A stretch of DNA of 64,000 nt, taken from positions 1 through 64,000 of the forward strand of contig CAXYYJ010000010.1 of the NCBI GenBank assembly GCA_964293475.1, written 5' to 3'. Source of the DNA: UBA12170 sp964293475 (lineage in GTDB: Bacteria > Bacteroidota > Bacteroidia > Bacteroidales > UBA12170). Within the stretch, counting starts at the first letter, position 1, and the number at the start of each line of letters is the position of its first letter. Both the position numbers and the translations under genes were made by a program. The notes beneath the pieces were generated by a model that was not told where the DNA came from, made no database searches, and was given only the letters and a program-made list of their open reading frames with translations. Below are positions 8,871 through 19,009 of this stretch, one piece after another.

Positions 8871-9938
8871 ATGAAACCACATCCCGTATTAAGCAATAGA
8901 ACCAACCTGGCTGTTTTCAGCCTGGTTTGGTTCATTATATTTGGCATACAAACCTTTGCGCTGATTCAGCTTTTCAGCTTTAACTGGGTTTATGCCCTCG
9001 TCGACGGGTTGGTTTATGGAGCCCTATTCTATGTTTTTGGTCTGGGGCTTTGGTTTTTTATCCGTTTTCATGAGTTTCAAAAGCAGAGCATTCTCGCATT
9101 GCTGGTGGAACATGGCACGTCGGTTATTGTCATTGTGAGTATTTGGGTAATCAGTGGAATTTATTTAATTACAGCCATTTATCCCGACAATACCAATATC
9201 CAGAACTTTTTGTGGGAAGCCATGAGCTGGCGCTATTTAAATGGATTTCTGATGTATATAGTGCTCATCATGTTCTACTATCTCAACAACTATTTCAACT
9301 CCATGCAGTTTCGGCAGAAGAAAGAAAACGACCTCATGCGCACTTTGAAAGACACAGAAATCAATCTTTTACGAAGCAAACTCAATCCGCACTTTCTTTT
9401 CAACTCGCTCAATTCGCTTCACGCACTCATTCAAATTGATCCCGATAGAGCCTCGGAGATGCTTCTGGAACTCTCGGATTATCTGCGGTTTAGCCTGCAT
9501 CAGGATTATAAAATGCTCATTCCCCTCGACGATGAAATGAAAAACCTGGAGCGATATATGGCCATTGAGACTATGCGGTTTGGCTCGAAGATTGAGTTCG
9601 AAAAAGTGTGGGAAAGTTCTTGTAGTCAACTTAAAATTCCGGCACTTATTCTTCAGCCACTTATGGAAAATGCCATTAAATACGGGCTTCAGGGAGTTTC
9701 GGATAAAGTGCACATTAAACTTACCTGCACCGAAGAACAAGGTCAGTTGTATATTGAAATAGAAAATAACTATGACGAGAAAACTGCGGTACGCAAAGGA
9801 TCGGGTATGGGGTTGTACACAGTGCGAAAAAGGCTCGAAATTCTCTTCAAACAGTTTCATCTTTTCAAGGTTGAACAAAAAAACAATATTTTTAAAGTCC
9901 GGATAATAATCCCCCAAAATGTTAAAACCGATGAGTAA
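8871..9938 (+). CDS. LytS/YehU-type sensor histidine kinase
   Basis: A 355-residue kinase with four predicted membrane helices (about 13-35, 41-63, 82-102, 123-140) and a cytoplasmic His_kinase domain. The phospho-accepting histidine is H174 in LNPHFLFNSLNSL, the hallmark of the LytS group, and the ATP-binding N box (QPLMENAIKYG) and glycine box (GSGMGLYTVRKRL) follow. It would phosphorylate the LytTR regulator encoded next, whose reading frame overlaps its 3' end. The 22-base gap to the LiaF-like gene points to one transcript. The signal is unknown; envelope stress is an inference from the LiaF-like neighbour. Confidence 0.93.
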   Translation: MKPHPVLSNRTNLAVFSLVWFIIFGIQTFALIQLFSFNWVYALVDGLVYGALFYVFGLGLWFFIRFHEFQKQSILALLVEHGTSVIVIVSIWVISGIYLITAIYPDNTNIQNFLWEAMSWRYLNGFLMYIVLIMFYYLNNYFNSMQFRQKKENDLMRTLKDTEINLLRSKLNPHFLFNSLNSLHALIQIDPDRASEMLLELSDYLRFSLHQDYKMLIPLDDEMKNLERYMAIETMRFGSKIEFEKVWESSCSQLKIPALILQPLMENAIKYGLQGVSDKVHIKLTCTEEQGQLYIEIENNYDEKTAVRKGSGMGLYTVRKRLEILFKQFHLFKVEQKNNIFKVRIIIPQNVKTDE

Positions 9939-10686
9939 ACTCAGAACCATAATTGTAGAAGATGAGCAGCTTGCAGTAGCATTGTTGGCCAAATATCTTC
10001 AAGCCGATGAACGAATAGAGGTGGTTGGAACCTTCGACAATGGCTTTAGTGGACTCAAAGCCATTCAGGATTTAAAGCCCGATTTGGTGCTGCTCGATAT
10101 TGAGCTGCCCAAGCTCACTGGTCTTGAGTTGCTGGAACTTCTTGATAATCCACCGCTTATAATTTTTACAACTGCCTATAATCAGTATGCCATCGAGGCC
10201 TTCGAAAAAAACGCCATCGATTATTTGCTCAAGCCTTACAGCAAAGAACGGCTGCGGGGTGCCATAGACAAAGCTGCTGAAAAGCTGCAAACCAAAACAT
10301 CGATACAGCCCGATATTCAGGAGTTGATGTCGAATATTCAATCGAACGAAGGCAAACAGCTCGATAGAATTGCGGTGAAGGATAAAAACGATATCCATTT
10401 GATAGCTGTGGACGATGTGCTTTTTATTGAAGCACAAGATGATTATATCGACATTCATACCAAAGACCGCAGTTTTTTGAAAAATGGAAGATTAAAATTT
10501 TTTGAGGACAATCTGGATTCCAGTAAGTTTGTTCGTGTTCACCGGTCTTTCATTGTAAATACCGCATTTATCAGAAAATTAGAGAATTACAATAAAGATT
10601 CCTACCAACTCATACTCACCAATGGGAGCAAAATAAATATTTCCCGCTCCGGACTTCAATTATTGCGAAAAGTGTTGTATATTTAA
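9931..10686 (+). CDS. LytTR-family response regulator
   Basis: A two-domain regulator of about 251 residues. The receiver domain has the acidic EDE pocket, the phospho-acceptor aspartate in LVLLDIELPKLTG (residue 56 from this start), the TTAY threonine and the KP lysine. A C-terminal LytTR DNA-binding domain occupies the last 100 residues (from about IAVKDKNDIHLI to the end). The frame is also open from an ATG at 9919, but the ATG at 9931 starts right before the first receiver strand and is preferred; either choice overlaps the kinase gene. It is the cognate partner of the LytS kinase. Confidence 0.93.
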   Translation: MSKLRTIIVEDEQLAVALLAKYLQADERIEVVGTFDNGFSGLKAIQDLKPDLVLLDIELPKLTGLELLELLDNPPLIIFTTAYNQYAIEAFEKNAIDYLLKPYSKERLRGAIDKAAEKLQTKTSIQPDIQELMSNIQSNEGKQLDRIAVKDKNDIHLIAVDDVLFIEAQDDYIDIHTKDRSFLKNGRLKFFEDNLDSSKFVRVHRSFIVNTAFIRKLENYNKDSYQLILTNGSKINISRSGLQLLRKVLYI

Positions 10687-10886
10687 TTGAAGTCTTGCTA
10701 AAACTTTCAAGCCAGTCTTTTGGGATAGAATTTCTCAAATGTAGAAAATATACCATGAAAAATTTAGAGATGGAATTAAATTTGTTATTTTTATTTAGCA
10801 GAAATACAGCGTTTTAGATAATAGTATTTATTTATATTTTAATTTGGCATAATGATTGAGTAGAGTTGGAACAGAATTTAAAAACT

Positions 10887-13088
10887 ATGAACATGAAAAA
10901 ATTATTAAGAATTAATTGGGCGGTTATGAGTATTCTGGTACTCCTTTCCGCAGCTTCGTGTAAGAAAGAACTCACGCAGCAAGAAAACAACAATACCGTT
11001 AAAAGCATGGACGATTTGGTAGTTCCTGCCAATTTCGATTTTTCTACCAGCAAAACTTTGGCTGTAAAGGTTACTTCGTCCGATTTATTGGGACAACCCG
11101 CAGCAAAAGTTGAAATTTTCAACGGAAACCCCAACGATGGTGGTATGGTGGTACAAGAAGGTATTACCGACAAAAGTCAGGTATTTGAAACACAAATTAC
11201 CATTCCATCTTATCAGGAGCAGGTTTATATCCGCCGCACAACCAGCGCCGGACAAATCACCACTGCAACCATTGAAATAAGTGGTACAAATCTGGAATAT
11301 ACTTTCTCGGCAAACAAATCCTATGGGGAGTTTAAAAATGGAGTAACCGGTCCTGGTTGTACTTCATGTACAGTTACCATTGCCAATCATCAAACTGGAA
11401 ATCTGGATCTTAACGCAGGTCAAACAGTTTGTATTCTAACAGGAGCATCTTTCACCGGAAATCTGAATCTGAATGGCGGTACCCTGAAAGTTTGCGGAAC
11501 ATTAATGCCACAGAATATCAACGGAAGTACAGGTACCATCATCATTAACGATGATGGAGCATTTATTTCGAGCATACTGAATATGAATGGTACCGGATTT
11601 GTAATTGAAAATTACAGCGATGCTTTTATGGTGTCAGCTGCTCCCATGATTTCCGGAACATTTAAAAACTATGGTCAGATTTCATTTGCCGGAAGCAATA
11701 TTAATTCCGGGGGAAAACTTTACAATTATGGGGTTTTGAACTTCTCTAACCATTATAACAACAGCAATATCACCTACAACGAAGGAATTTTAAATATTGC
11801 CGGAAATGTTAACAACAACGGTTCGGCCACTTTCGAAAACCACTGCCGAGTAAATGTTGCCGGGAACTTCAACAATAACAGCACTTTGAGCAATTATTCC
11901 TATATGGACATCAACGGATTGTTTACTTTGAACGGTGGCGGTTATCTGCAGCTCTACGATCAGGCTTTGGTTGAAGCAGCCAGCATGATGATTAACGAAG
12001 ACATTACCGGCAACGGATCCAACTATTCCAAAGTGATTGTGGCGGGTGCAACTACCATCAATTCAGGTGCCTATTTATCAGGTAAGCTCGATTTTTGCGA
12101 CGAAAACGGCATTGAAGTGAACAACGGCTCCATTGCTGCTTCGGTTACCTATTGCGAAGCTTCTATCCCCGAAACCTTCTGTAATCCAGGCAGTACTGGC
12201 AATGGCGGTGGAACCACCGATACCGATGGCGACGGCGTTGACGATGATTTCGACGACTATCCAACCGATCCCGACCGCGCTTTCAACAACTATTTCCCCG
12301 ATGAAAATACTTATGGCGCACTTGCATTCGAAGACTTGTGGCCCTATAAAGGCGACTACGATTTCAACGATTTGGTAATTGATTATCAATTCAATACAGT
12401 GACCAATGCAAACGATAACGCGGTTGAAATGATTGTAAAACTCTCAGTAAAAGCCATTGGAGCTGCCTATAAAAACGGATTTGGTATTGAGCTTCCGGTT
12501 AGCGGCGATGTAATCAGCGGTGTTACAGGCGATTTCAGCTTAACTCAAAATATAGTTAGTCTTAACAACAAGAATCTGGAAAACAATCAATCAAAAGCTG
12601 TTATCGTTTTCTTCGACAATGCGTTCGATTTGCTTGCTCACCCCGGCGATGGAACCGGAGTTAATACCCGCATTGGTGCAACCTATGTGGAACCACAGAT
12701 GATTGAGTTTTTGGTTTCATTCAACTATCCCATCAATCCTGCCAATCTGGGTCAGGCGCCTTTCAATCCATTCATTTTTGTTAATGGAGAAAGAGGCCGC
12801 GAAGTACACTTGAAGAACTTTGCTCCTACCAGCTTAGTAAGCAGCGGATTGTTTGGAACCGGACAGGATGCAACTGTTCCCGCACAGAGCCATTACTACT
12901 TAACAGAAAACGGTTTACCCTGGGCCATCAATATGGTAGAGGGATTTGATTATCCCATCGAAAAAGCGCCTATAATTAGTGCGTACAACTATTTTGCACC
13001 CTGGGCAGAGAGTGGAGGTGTACAACACACCAATTGGTTTACCACTGAAGCTGGAAACAGAAACAATGCCTATATCTATACCCATTAA
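10887..13088 (+). CDS. LruC-domain lipoprotein
   Basis: A surface or outer-membrane lipoprotein of about 733 residues. The signal peptide ends in a lipobox with the lipidated cysteine at residue 25 (LSAASC). The middle part (about 150-410) is a run of short glycine/asparagine-rich strands that looks like a right-handed beta-helix. A Ca-binding type-3 thrombospondin-like stretch (DTDGDGVDDDFDDYPTDPDR) leads into the C-terminal LruC (DUF4842) domain with the WPYKGDYDFNDLVIDY motif. In this family the domain is associated with extracellular proteins of unknown function. The ATG at 10887 is preferred over an upstream TTG frame start because it directly precedes the signal peptide. A strong terminator follows. 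Confidence 0.88.
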   Translation: MNMKKLLRINWAVMSILVLLSAASCKKELTQQENNNTVKSMDDLVVPANFDFSTSKTLAVKVTSSDLLGQPAAKVEIFNGNPNDGGMVVQEGITDKSQVFETQITIPSYQEQVYIRRTTSAGQITTATIEISGTNLEYTFSANKSYGEFKNGVTGPGCTSCTVTIANHQTGNLDLNAGQTVCILTGASFTGNLNLNGGTLKVCGTLMPQNINGSTGTIIINDDGAFISSILNMNGTGFVIENYSDAFMVSAAPMISGTFKNYGQISFAGSNINSGGKLYNYGVLNFSNHYNNSNITYNEGILNIAGNVNNNGSATFENHCRVNVAGNFNNNSTLSNYSYMDINGLFTLNGGGYLQLYDQALVEAASMMINEDITGNGSNYSKVIVAGATTINSGAYLSGKLDFCDENGIEVNNGSIAASVTYCEASIPETFCNPGSTGNGGGTTDTDGDGVDDDFDDYPTDPDRAFNNYFPDENTYGALAFEDLWPYKGDYDFNDLVIDYQFNTVTNANDNAVEMIVKLSVKAIGAAYKNGFGIELPVSGDVISGVTGDFSLTQNIVSLNNKNLENNQSKAVIVFFDNAFDLLAHPGDGTGVNTRIGATYVEPQMIEFLVSFNYPINPANLGQAPFNPFIFVNGERGREVHLKNFAPTSLVSSGLFGTGQDATVPAQSHYYLTENGLPWAINMVEGFDYPIEKAPIISAYNYFAPWAESGGVQHTNWFTTEAGNRNNAYIYTH

Positions 13089-13123
13089 TCAGGATTCTTT
13101 AATCATCAATAGTTTTAAGTTCG

Positions 13124-13156
13124 GTGCTGCTCAATATTTTGGGCAGCACTTTTTTT
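13124..13156 (+). terminator. Rho-independent terminator after the LruC lipoprotein
   Basis: GTGCTGC at 13124-13130 pairs perfectly with GCAGCAC at 13143-13149, followed by seven T residues. It lies 36 bases after the stop codon. Confidence 0.85.
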
Positions 13157-13292
13157 AACTCCGGTTTTTCTTCTTTTGTCATAGGAATGAAACAATTTAC
13201 ATTCTCTTTGGAAATATTAAACCCAGATTAATCTGTAAAGAAATCGGGGTTTAGCATCTTGTATGATGATAGAATTTTTCAAGTTATTATGC

Positions 13293-13300
13293 TACTTTTG
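13293..13300 (+). promoter_or_regulatory. Candidate -7 element for the 1772-residue secreted protein
   Basis: TACTTTTG fits TAnnTTTG and lies 44 bases before the ATG at 13345. No TTG at ideal -33 spacing was found. Confidence 0.4.
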
Positions 13301-13344
13301 CCCGAATTTTAATCTGGTACACAAACCATTTCATTAAATTATTT

Positions 13345-16300
13345 ATGCAAAAGATTTTATTAATTATCCTGATTTTCTTTCTTTCAGTAGGAGCTACTTT
13401 TGCTCAGCCCTGGACAAAAAACCTTCCAACAGATAAAACAACGGAGCTAACTCTTTTCGATTACGAGAAAGCATTTAACGATTACTGGGCACCTTACAAT
13501 GTGGACAGAACTGGTTACTATGTGATTAATGGCGAAAAGAAAAAGGCCAGAGGTTGGAAACAATTTCACCGTTGGCACTATCGTATGGAGACTCAGGTTG
13601 ATGCTACCACTGGTCAATTTCCAGCCCGCTCAGCACAACAAGTCTATGACGAATATGTAAAAAATACCAACCCCAAAGATGCCAAGAATGCCAATTGGGT
13701 TCAATTGGGACCCGATAATTCCACGGGGGGCTATGCGGGAGTCGGACGAGTAAATTGCGTGGCTTTCCACCCCTCAAACAACAATACCTGGTGGGTGGGC
13801 GCACCTGCGGGCGGATTGTGGATGACCACAAACAACGGATCAACCTGGACATGTCTCACCGATGATAACGATGTGCTGGGTGTATCGGATATTTGCATTC
13901 CTTCCGACTATGCCACCTCACAAACTATTTATATTGCCACTGGCGACCGCGACGCCTGGGATAACAGAAGTATTGGCGTACTTAAATCGACCAACGGAGG
14001 AACCTCCTGGAATACAACAGGATTGAGTTATGATATTGGCGATGGAGCTATGGTCAACCGTATTCTTATCGATCCCAACAACAATCAGATTCTGATAGCT
14101 GCCACCAGCGATGGCGTATTTAAAACCACCAATGGTGGGACTACCTGGTCCACCCAACTTTCTGCTATATCTTTCATCGATATGGAATATAAGCCAGGTG
14201 ATTTCAACACCTTATATGGTTCAACAACTGGCGGTGAAATCTGGCTTTCGACCAACGGCGGAACCAACTGGAGCAACGTACTTTCCGATGGTTACAGAAT
14301 AGAACTGGCTGTTACAGCTGCCAATGCAACCTATGTTTATGCTTTGGTCGAAGCCTACGACAGTGGTCTCGAAGCAGTTTACCGCTCCACCAACAGCGGG
14401 GCATCTTTTACTCAGGTTTATAGCGGTACTACGAAAAATCTGCTGGGCTGGGATTCCGATGGCGGCGATCCAGGTGGACAAGGATGGTACGACTTATCGC
14501 TTGCCGCATCTCCTTCCAATGCCAACACAATAGTTGTGGGCGGTGTGAATACCTGGAAATCGACCAATGGCGGAACAAGCTGGAGCATCATCAACCATTG
14601 GTGGGGCGATGGCGTAGACGCTGTTCATGCCGATAAACATATGCTTTCTTACAGATCCAATGGCGATTTGTTCGAGTGCAATGATGGGGGAATTTACATT
14701 TCCACCAATGGCGGAACCGATTGGACCGACAAAACCAACGGAATGGTCATCAGTCAAATGTATAAGCTTGGTGTATCACAAACTGTTGATGACGAAACCA
14801 TAACCGGCTTGCAGGACAATGGCTCCAAATTATTGTCGGGCGGAGTATGGGATGACGTGAAAGGCGGCGATGGAATGGAGTGCCTGATAGATTATACCAA
14901 CGTGAATACCCAGTATGCCACTTATGTAAACGGGCAAATTGACCGAACAACAAACCATTGGGGAAGCTCCACAGCCATTGAGCCCTCCGCTGCTGGCGAT
15001 GGAGCCTGGGTAACACCATATATCATCGATCCAGCGAACAACAGCACCCTTTATGCCGGTTATTCCGATGTATATAAAACCACCAATAAAGGAAATTCAT
15101 GGACTAAAATCAGTACCATGAACACAGGTTCAAAGATACGAGCCATGGCCATTTCGCCATCAAACAGCTCGTACATCTATGTTTCCGATCCAAATCAAAT
15201 CTGGAAAACCACCAATGGCGGAAGCAGCTGGACCGAAATAACAGGTTCGCTCCCGGTAAGCTCAAATACAATCACTTATATTGCAGTTAAAGCCGATGAC
15301 CCAACATACATTTGGGTTACACTTTCTGGCTACAACAGCAATAAGGTTTACCGTTCTACCAACGGTGGAACCAGCTGGACCAATATTTCCACCGGATTGC
15401 CATCAATTCCAGTTTATACCATTGTTCAAAACGAACAGATAGCCACCGATATCCATCTTTATGTGGGCACCGAACTGGGGGTTTATTTTAAAGACGGCGA
15501 TGCCAACTGGGTTTCATATAACACCGGGCTTCCCAATGTGAAATGTGGCGAATTGGAAATTTATTACGATGCCACACCAACCCTTAGCAAACTTCGTTTA
15601 GCCACCTACGGCAGGGGTTTGTGGGAATCTGATTTAATGACAGAAGGAGGGGCAGCTACACCCGACGCTACCATTTTAGCCACTCCCGGTTGTTTCACTG
15701 GAACAATAACCGTGAGCAGCAGCTTAACAGGCAGCCAGACTTTCTATCTGACCGACAATTCAGGATCAGTTTTGAATAGTGCCACAGTAAATGCAACTTT
15801 CTACGATTTTACAGGCCTTGCCGACGGAACTTATCGCGGAAAAGTTGAAAACAGTGGACAAATGTCGGCACTGTCGAGCCCGGTAGCCTTAACCAATTTT
15901 ACTGCTCCTGCTCAACCATCGAATATTACAGGAGAAACTTCCCCCTGCCAGGGCGATGTTGAATTATATTCTGTGACCAATGTGGCAGGTGTTTCCTATG
16001 CCTGGACTTTGCCTTCAGGTTGGTCGGGAAGCAGTACTTCAAATACCATCAATGCCACTGTTGGAGCAGTCAGTGGGAACATATTAATAATTCCCTCGAA
16101 CAGCTGTGGCAATGGCCTGGGTAGAAGCTTAACAATAAATGTTTCTAATCCTCCCGCTCAACCTTCTGCTATTTCAGGTGTAACTTCGCCATGTCTTGGC
16201 GATGTAGAGATATATTCAGTGACCAATGTTTCCGGGGTTTCATATAACTGGTCTTTACCAGCAGGTTGGTCAGGAAGCAGCACCACCAATAGCATTTCTG

Positions 16301-18663
16301 CTACCATTGGCGCGAATAGTGGGAATATATCAATAACTCCTTCGAATATTTGTGGCAATGGACCAACTAAAAGCTTATCAGTAAATGTATCAACAGTTCC
16401 GGTTCAACCCTCCATTATCACAGGGAATGATGATGTATGTGAAGGCTCTCAGGAAATCTATTCTGTAGTTAGCGATCCCAATGTAACTTCCTATATATGG
16501 GTGCTTCCGAACGGTTGGTCAGGGACAAGTACAACCAATTCGATCACTGTGACAGTAGGATCAACCGATGGCAATATCACGGTAACACCGTCCAATGCAT
16601 GTGGGACAGGGCCATCCAGAAGTCTGTCAACAGATATTTCAAGTGCTCCGAATCAGCCATCGGCAATTTCCGGAAATACATCTCCTTGTGAGGGTAATGT
16701 GGAATTGTATTCAGTAACAAACGTTTCCGGGGTTACTTATAATTGGAATTTACCATCAGGTTGGCTAGGCAGCAGTACAACAAATACCATTTCGACGACA
16801 GTTGGAGCTGCCAGTGGAATCATTATAGTAACTCCTTCGAATAATTGTGGCAATGGCCCAAACAGAAGCTTAGCAATTAATGTTTCCAGTAACCCTGTTC
16901 AACCATCAACCATAACCGGAGAAATAACCCCCTGCCAGGGCGATGTTGAGTTATATTCAGTGACCAATGTGGCAGGTGTTTCCTATGCCTGGACTTTGCC
17001 TTCAGGTTGGTCGGGAAGCAGCACCACCAATTCAATTTCAGCCACAGTGGGTGCCAATAGCGGAGACATAATCGTAACACCTTCTAATAGCTGTGGAAAC
17101 GGAACTGCCAGAACACTTGCGGTTTTGGTTTCTACAGTACCTACCCAACCCTCTGCCATTTCGGGTAACGATGAGGTTTGCCAGGGAACACAGGAAACCT
17201 ATTCAGTGGCCAACGATGCCAATGTAACTTCTTATGCATGGACCATTCCAGCAGGATGGAGCGGAACCAGCACCACCAACAGTATTACAGTAACTGTGGG
17301 AGCTAACAATGGAAATATTTCTGTTACCCCTTCCAACGCTTGCGGAACTGGACCAGCAAACAGCATGGCAGTTACAGTTTCAAATTCAGGCCCACCTCAA
17401 CCTGGAGAAATTGTGGGCGATAACTCAGTTTGTCAGGGAAGCTCACAAACCTATTCTGTACCAAACGATGTTTCAGTAACCACCTATACCTGGACTTTGC
17501 CTGCGGGTTGGTCAGGCAGCAGCACCACCAATTCAATAACTTGTACTGTGGGTGGCATTGGTGGAGAAATATCAGTGGTTCCGTCAAATCTTTGTGGTAG
17601 CGGACCAGCTCAAACCACCACGGTGGAAGTTACAAGCTCAGCCCCTGCACAACCAAGTGCCATTGCAGGGCCCGATGAAGTTTGTGAAAACTCAAGCCAA
17701 ACCTATTCAGTGACGCTGGTAGATAATATAGATTATACCTGGGTTCTTCCTGCCGATTGGTCCGGAGCCAGTTTCACCAACGAAATCAATGTGGAAGTTG
17801 GCGCAACCAGCGGTGAAATTACCGTAATTCCAGCCAATGGATGCGGAAGTGGTCCTTCACGAAGCCTGTTTGTAAATGTATTGGCCAACCCTGTACAACC
17901 CTCCAATTTGGCCGGAGAAATAAACCCCTGCGAAGGAACACAAACTACCTATAGCGTTGATGCACAATCGGGTATGGATTTTAACTGGACCTTACCCACA
18001 GGTTGGAGCGGAGTTAGCACCACAAATACCATTATTGTAACAGTGGGAATGCCTAGCGGAACTATTTCTGTGACTGCCAGCAATTTATGTGGAACAAGTA
18101 CAGCAGCCACATTATCGGTAAATCCAACAGCTGTTCTGGGCGATTTGGGAACAATCAGCGGGCCAGGCTCGGTTTACGATACCCAGGGAGCTCAGTTTAG
18201 CATCAATCCAGTCTCAGAAGCTGATAGCTACGATTGGGTCTTGGCCAGCAATTGGGAAATTCAAAGCGGCGAGGGAACAAACTCTGTTTATATTTTCTTC
18301 CCCGCTGGCGCAACTTCAGGTACTTTGCAGGTAAGCGCTAGCAACGAATGTGGAGAAAGTGCATCATCAGCCAAATATATTCAGGTGATTCCCATTGGTC
18401 TGGATGAGCAGAATAATACCGGCATGAGCATTTATCCCAATCCTTCCAGTGGCATTGTAACCCTGGAATTGAATCATGGATTGATTTCTGATGCCGATGT
18501 TAAGGTGTTTACTTTAGAAGGAAAGCTGGTATTTAGCGATCAGTTAAAGGCAGGTGCTTTGAGACATCAGATAGATTTAAATAACTTAGAATCAGGAAAT
18601 TATTACATAGATGTGAGAAACTCAGAATTGTCCGAACGATTTAAACTTGTTTTGAACAAATAG
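13345..18663 (+). CDS. Giant T9SS-secreted beta-propeller and Ig-repeat protein
   Basis: A 1772-residue exported protein. A signal peptide (residues 1-20, ending in TFAQ) is followed by a sortilin/VPS10-like beta-propeller region (about 70-770) with about ten Asp-box motifs of the form STNGGTSW. Then come a short Ig-like domain, nine strong and one weak tandem repeats of about 82 residues (about 854-1682; core QPS..I.G....C, YSV, Y.W.LP.GWSG.S.TN.I, CG.GP), and a type A T9SS sorting domain beginning at IYPNPSSG near 1695. Such proteins are secreted across the outer membrane and often anchored to the cell surface. Adhesion or glycan binding is likely; propellers of this type also occur in xyloglucanases, but no catalytic assignment is made. 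Confidence 0.9.
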   Translation: MQKILLIILIFFLSVGATFAQPWTKNLPTDKTTELTLFDYEKAFNDYWAPYNVDRTGYYVINGEKKKARGWKQFHRWHYRMETQVDATTGQFPARSAQQVYDEYVKNTNPKDAKNANWVQLGPDNSTGGYAGVGRVNCVAFHPSNNNTWWVGAPAGGLWMTTNNGSTWTCLTDDNDVLGVSDICIPSDYATSQTIYIATGDRDAWDNRSIGVLKSTNGGTSWNTTGLSYDIGDGAMVNRILIDPNNNQILIAATSDGVFKTTNGGTTWSTQLSAISFIDMEYKPGDFNTLYGSTTGGEIWLSTNGGTNWSNVLSDGYRIELAVTAANATYVYALVEAYDSGLEAVYRSTNSGASFTQVYSGTTKNLLGWDSDGGDPGGQGWYDLSLAASPSNANTIVVGGVNTWKSTNGGTSWSIINHWWGDGVDAVHADKHMLSYRSNGDLFECNDGGIYISTNGGTDWTDKTNGMVISQMYKLGVSQTVDDETITGLQDNGSKLLSGGVWDDVKGGDGMECLIDYTNVNTQYATYVNGQIDRTTNHWGSSTAIEPSAAGDGAWVTPYIIDPANNSTLYAGYSDVYKTTNKGNSWTKISTMNTGSKIRAMAISPSNSSYIYVSDPNQIWKTTNGGSSWTEITGSLPVSSNTITYIAVKADDPTYIWVTLSGYNSNKVYRSTNGGTSWTNISTGLPSIPVYTIVQNEQIATDIHLYVGTELGVYFKDGDANWVSYNTGLPNVKCGELEIYYDATPTLSKLRLATYGRGLWESDLMTEGGAATPDATILATPGCFTGTITVSSSLTGSQTFYLTDNSGSVLNSATVNATFYDFTGLADGTYRGKVENSGQMSALSSPVALTNFTAPAQPSNITGETSPCQGDVELYSVTNVAGVSYAWTLPSGWSGSSTSNTINATVGAVSGNILIIPSNSCGNGLGRSLTINVSNPPAQPSAISGVTSPCLGDVEIYSVTNVSGVSYNWSLPAGWSGSSTTNSISATIGANSGNISITPSNICGNGPTKSLSVNVSTVPVQPSIITGNDDVCEGSQEIYSVVSDPNVTSYIWVLPNGWSGTSTTNSITVTVGSTDGNITVTPSNACGTGPSRSLSTDISSAPNQPSAISGNTSPCEGNVELYSVTNVSGVTYNWNLPSGWLGSSTTNTISTTVGAASGIIIVTPSNNCGNGPNRSLAINVSSNPVQPSTITGEITPCQGDVELYSVTNVAGVSYAWTLPSGWSGSSTTNSISATVGANSGDIIVTPSNSCGNGTARTLAVLVSTVPTQPSAISGNDEVCQGTQETYSVANDANVTSYAWTIPAGWSGTSTTNSITVTVGANNGNISVTPSNACGTGPANSMAVTVSNSGPPQPGEIVGDNSVCQGSSQTYSVPNDVSVTTYTWTLPAGWSGSSTTNSITCTVGGIGGEISVVPSNLCGSGPAQTTTVEVTSSAPAQPSAIAGPDEVCENSSQTYSVTLVDNIDYTWVLPADWSGASFTNEINVEVGATSGEITVIPANGCGSGPSRSLFVNVLANPVQPSNLAGEINPCEGTQTTYSVDAQSGMDFNWTLPTGWSGVSTTNTIIVTVGMPSGTISVTASNLCGTSTAATLSVNPTAVLGDLGTISGPGSVYDTQGAQFSINPVSEADSYDWVLASNWEIQSGEGTNSVYIFFPAGATSGTLQVSASNECGESASSAKYIQVIPIGLDEQNNTGMSIYPNPSSGIVTLELNHGLISDADVKVFTLEGKLVFSDQLKAGALRHQIDLNNLESGNYYIDVRNSELSERFKLVLNK
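15907..18140 (+). repeat. Tandem about 246-bp coding repeats (nine copies)
   Basis: Copies begin near 15907, 16156, 16402, 16651, 16897, 17143, 17395, 17647 and 17893, with a divergent tenth from about 18142. They encode PKD/Ig-like domains with a conserved Cys pair. Copies 1 and 5 are almost identical over 15942-16034 and 16929-17021, with two differences in 93 bases, though other neighbouring copies differ much more. Confidence 0.9.
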
Positions 18664-18683
18664 TAGTTTTAAATTTCCGCCAC

Positions 18684-18731
18684 AAGCCCTCAGGTTAAAG
18701 TGTAATACCTTAAACTTGGGGGCTTTTTTTT
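18684..18731 (+). terminator. Rho-independent terminator after the giant T9SS gene
   Basis: AAGCCC at 18684-18689 begins a 17-base arm that pairs with the arm ending GGGCTT near 18725, with only one real mismatch and two G-U pairs. A run of T residues follows. It lies about 20 bases after the stop. Confidence 0.8.
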
Positions 18732-19009
18732 ATATCAACCTAATTCAATAAAAATGCTGATATTTGTGGTAAACAGATTTAATAATTTCCCGTTTTCAAA
18801 GGGTTTATTATTTAAAAATTATTATTTTTTAAAATAAGCTCTATTTACAATTCAAGATATATGATAAAATAGAAGTTCAATTTCTAATTTGATATTTAAA
18901 ACAACGATAAAAGTTAAACTATTGCATATTAATAATATATAAGATTGATATTGAATACAGCGATAAGAAATGATAAGGCTAAAGCTAAAGTATAATTTGA
19001 ACCAATCAA
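18732..19009. other. AT-rich gap at the start of a low-GC patch
   Basis: Extremely AT-rich sequence with no supported gene. It marks a sharp drop in GC content that continues through the next two genes to about 20.6 kb. Confidence 0.6.

Noticed and set aside
15907..18140. Possible CRISPR-like repeats in the giant gene
   Set aside because: The units are 246 bp, coding, in frame and diverged, unlike CRISPR repeats and spacers.
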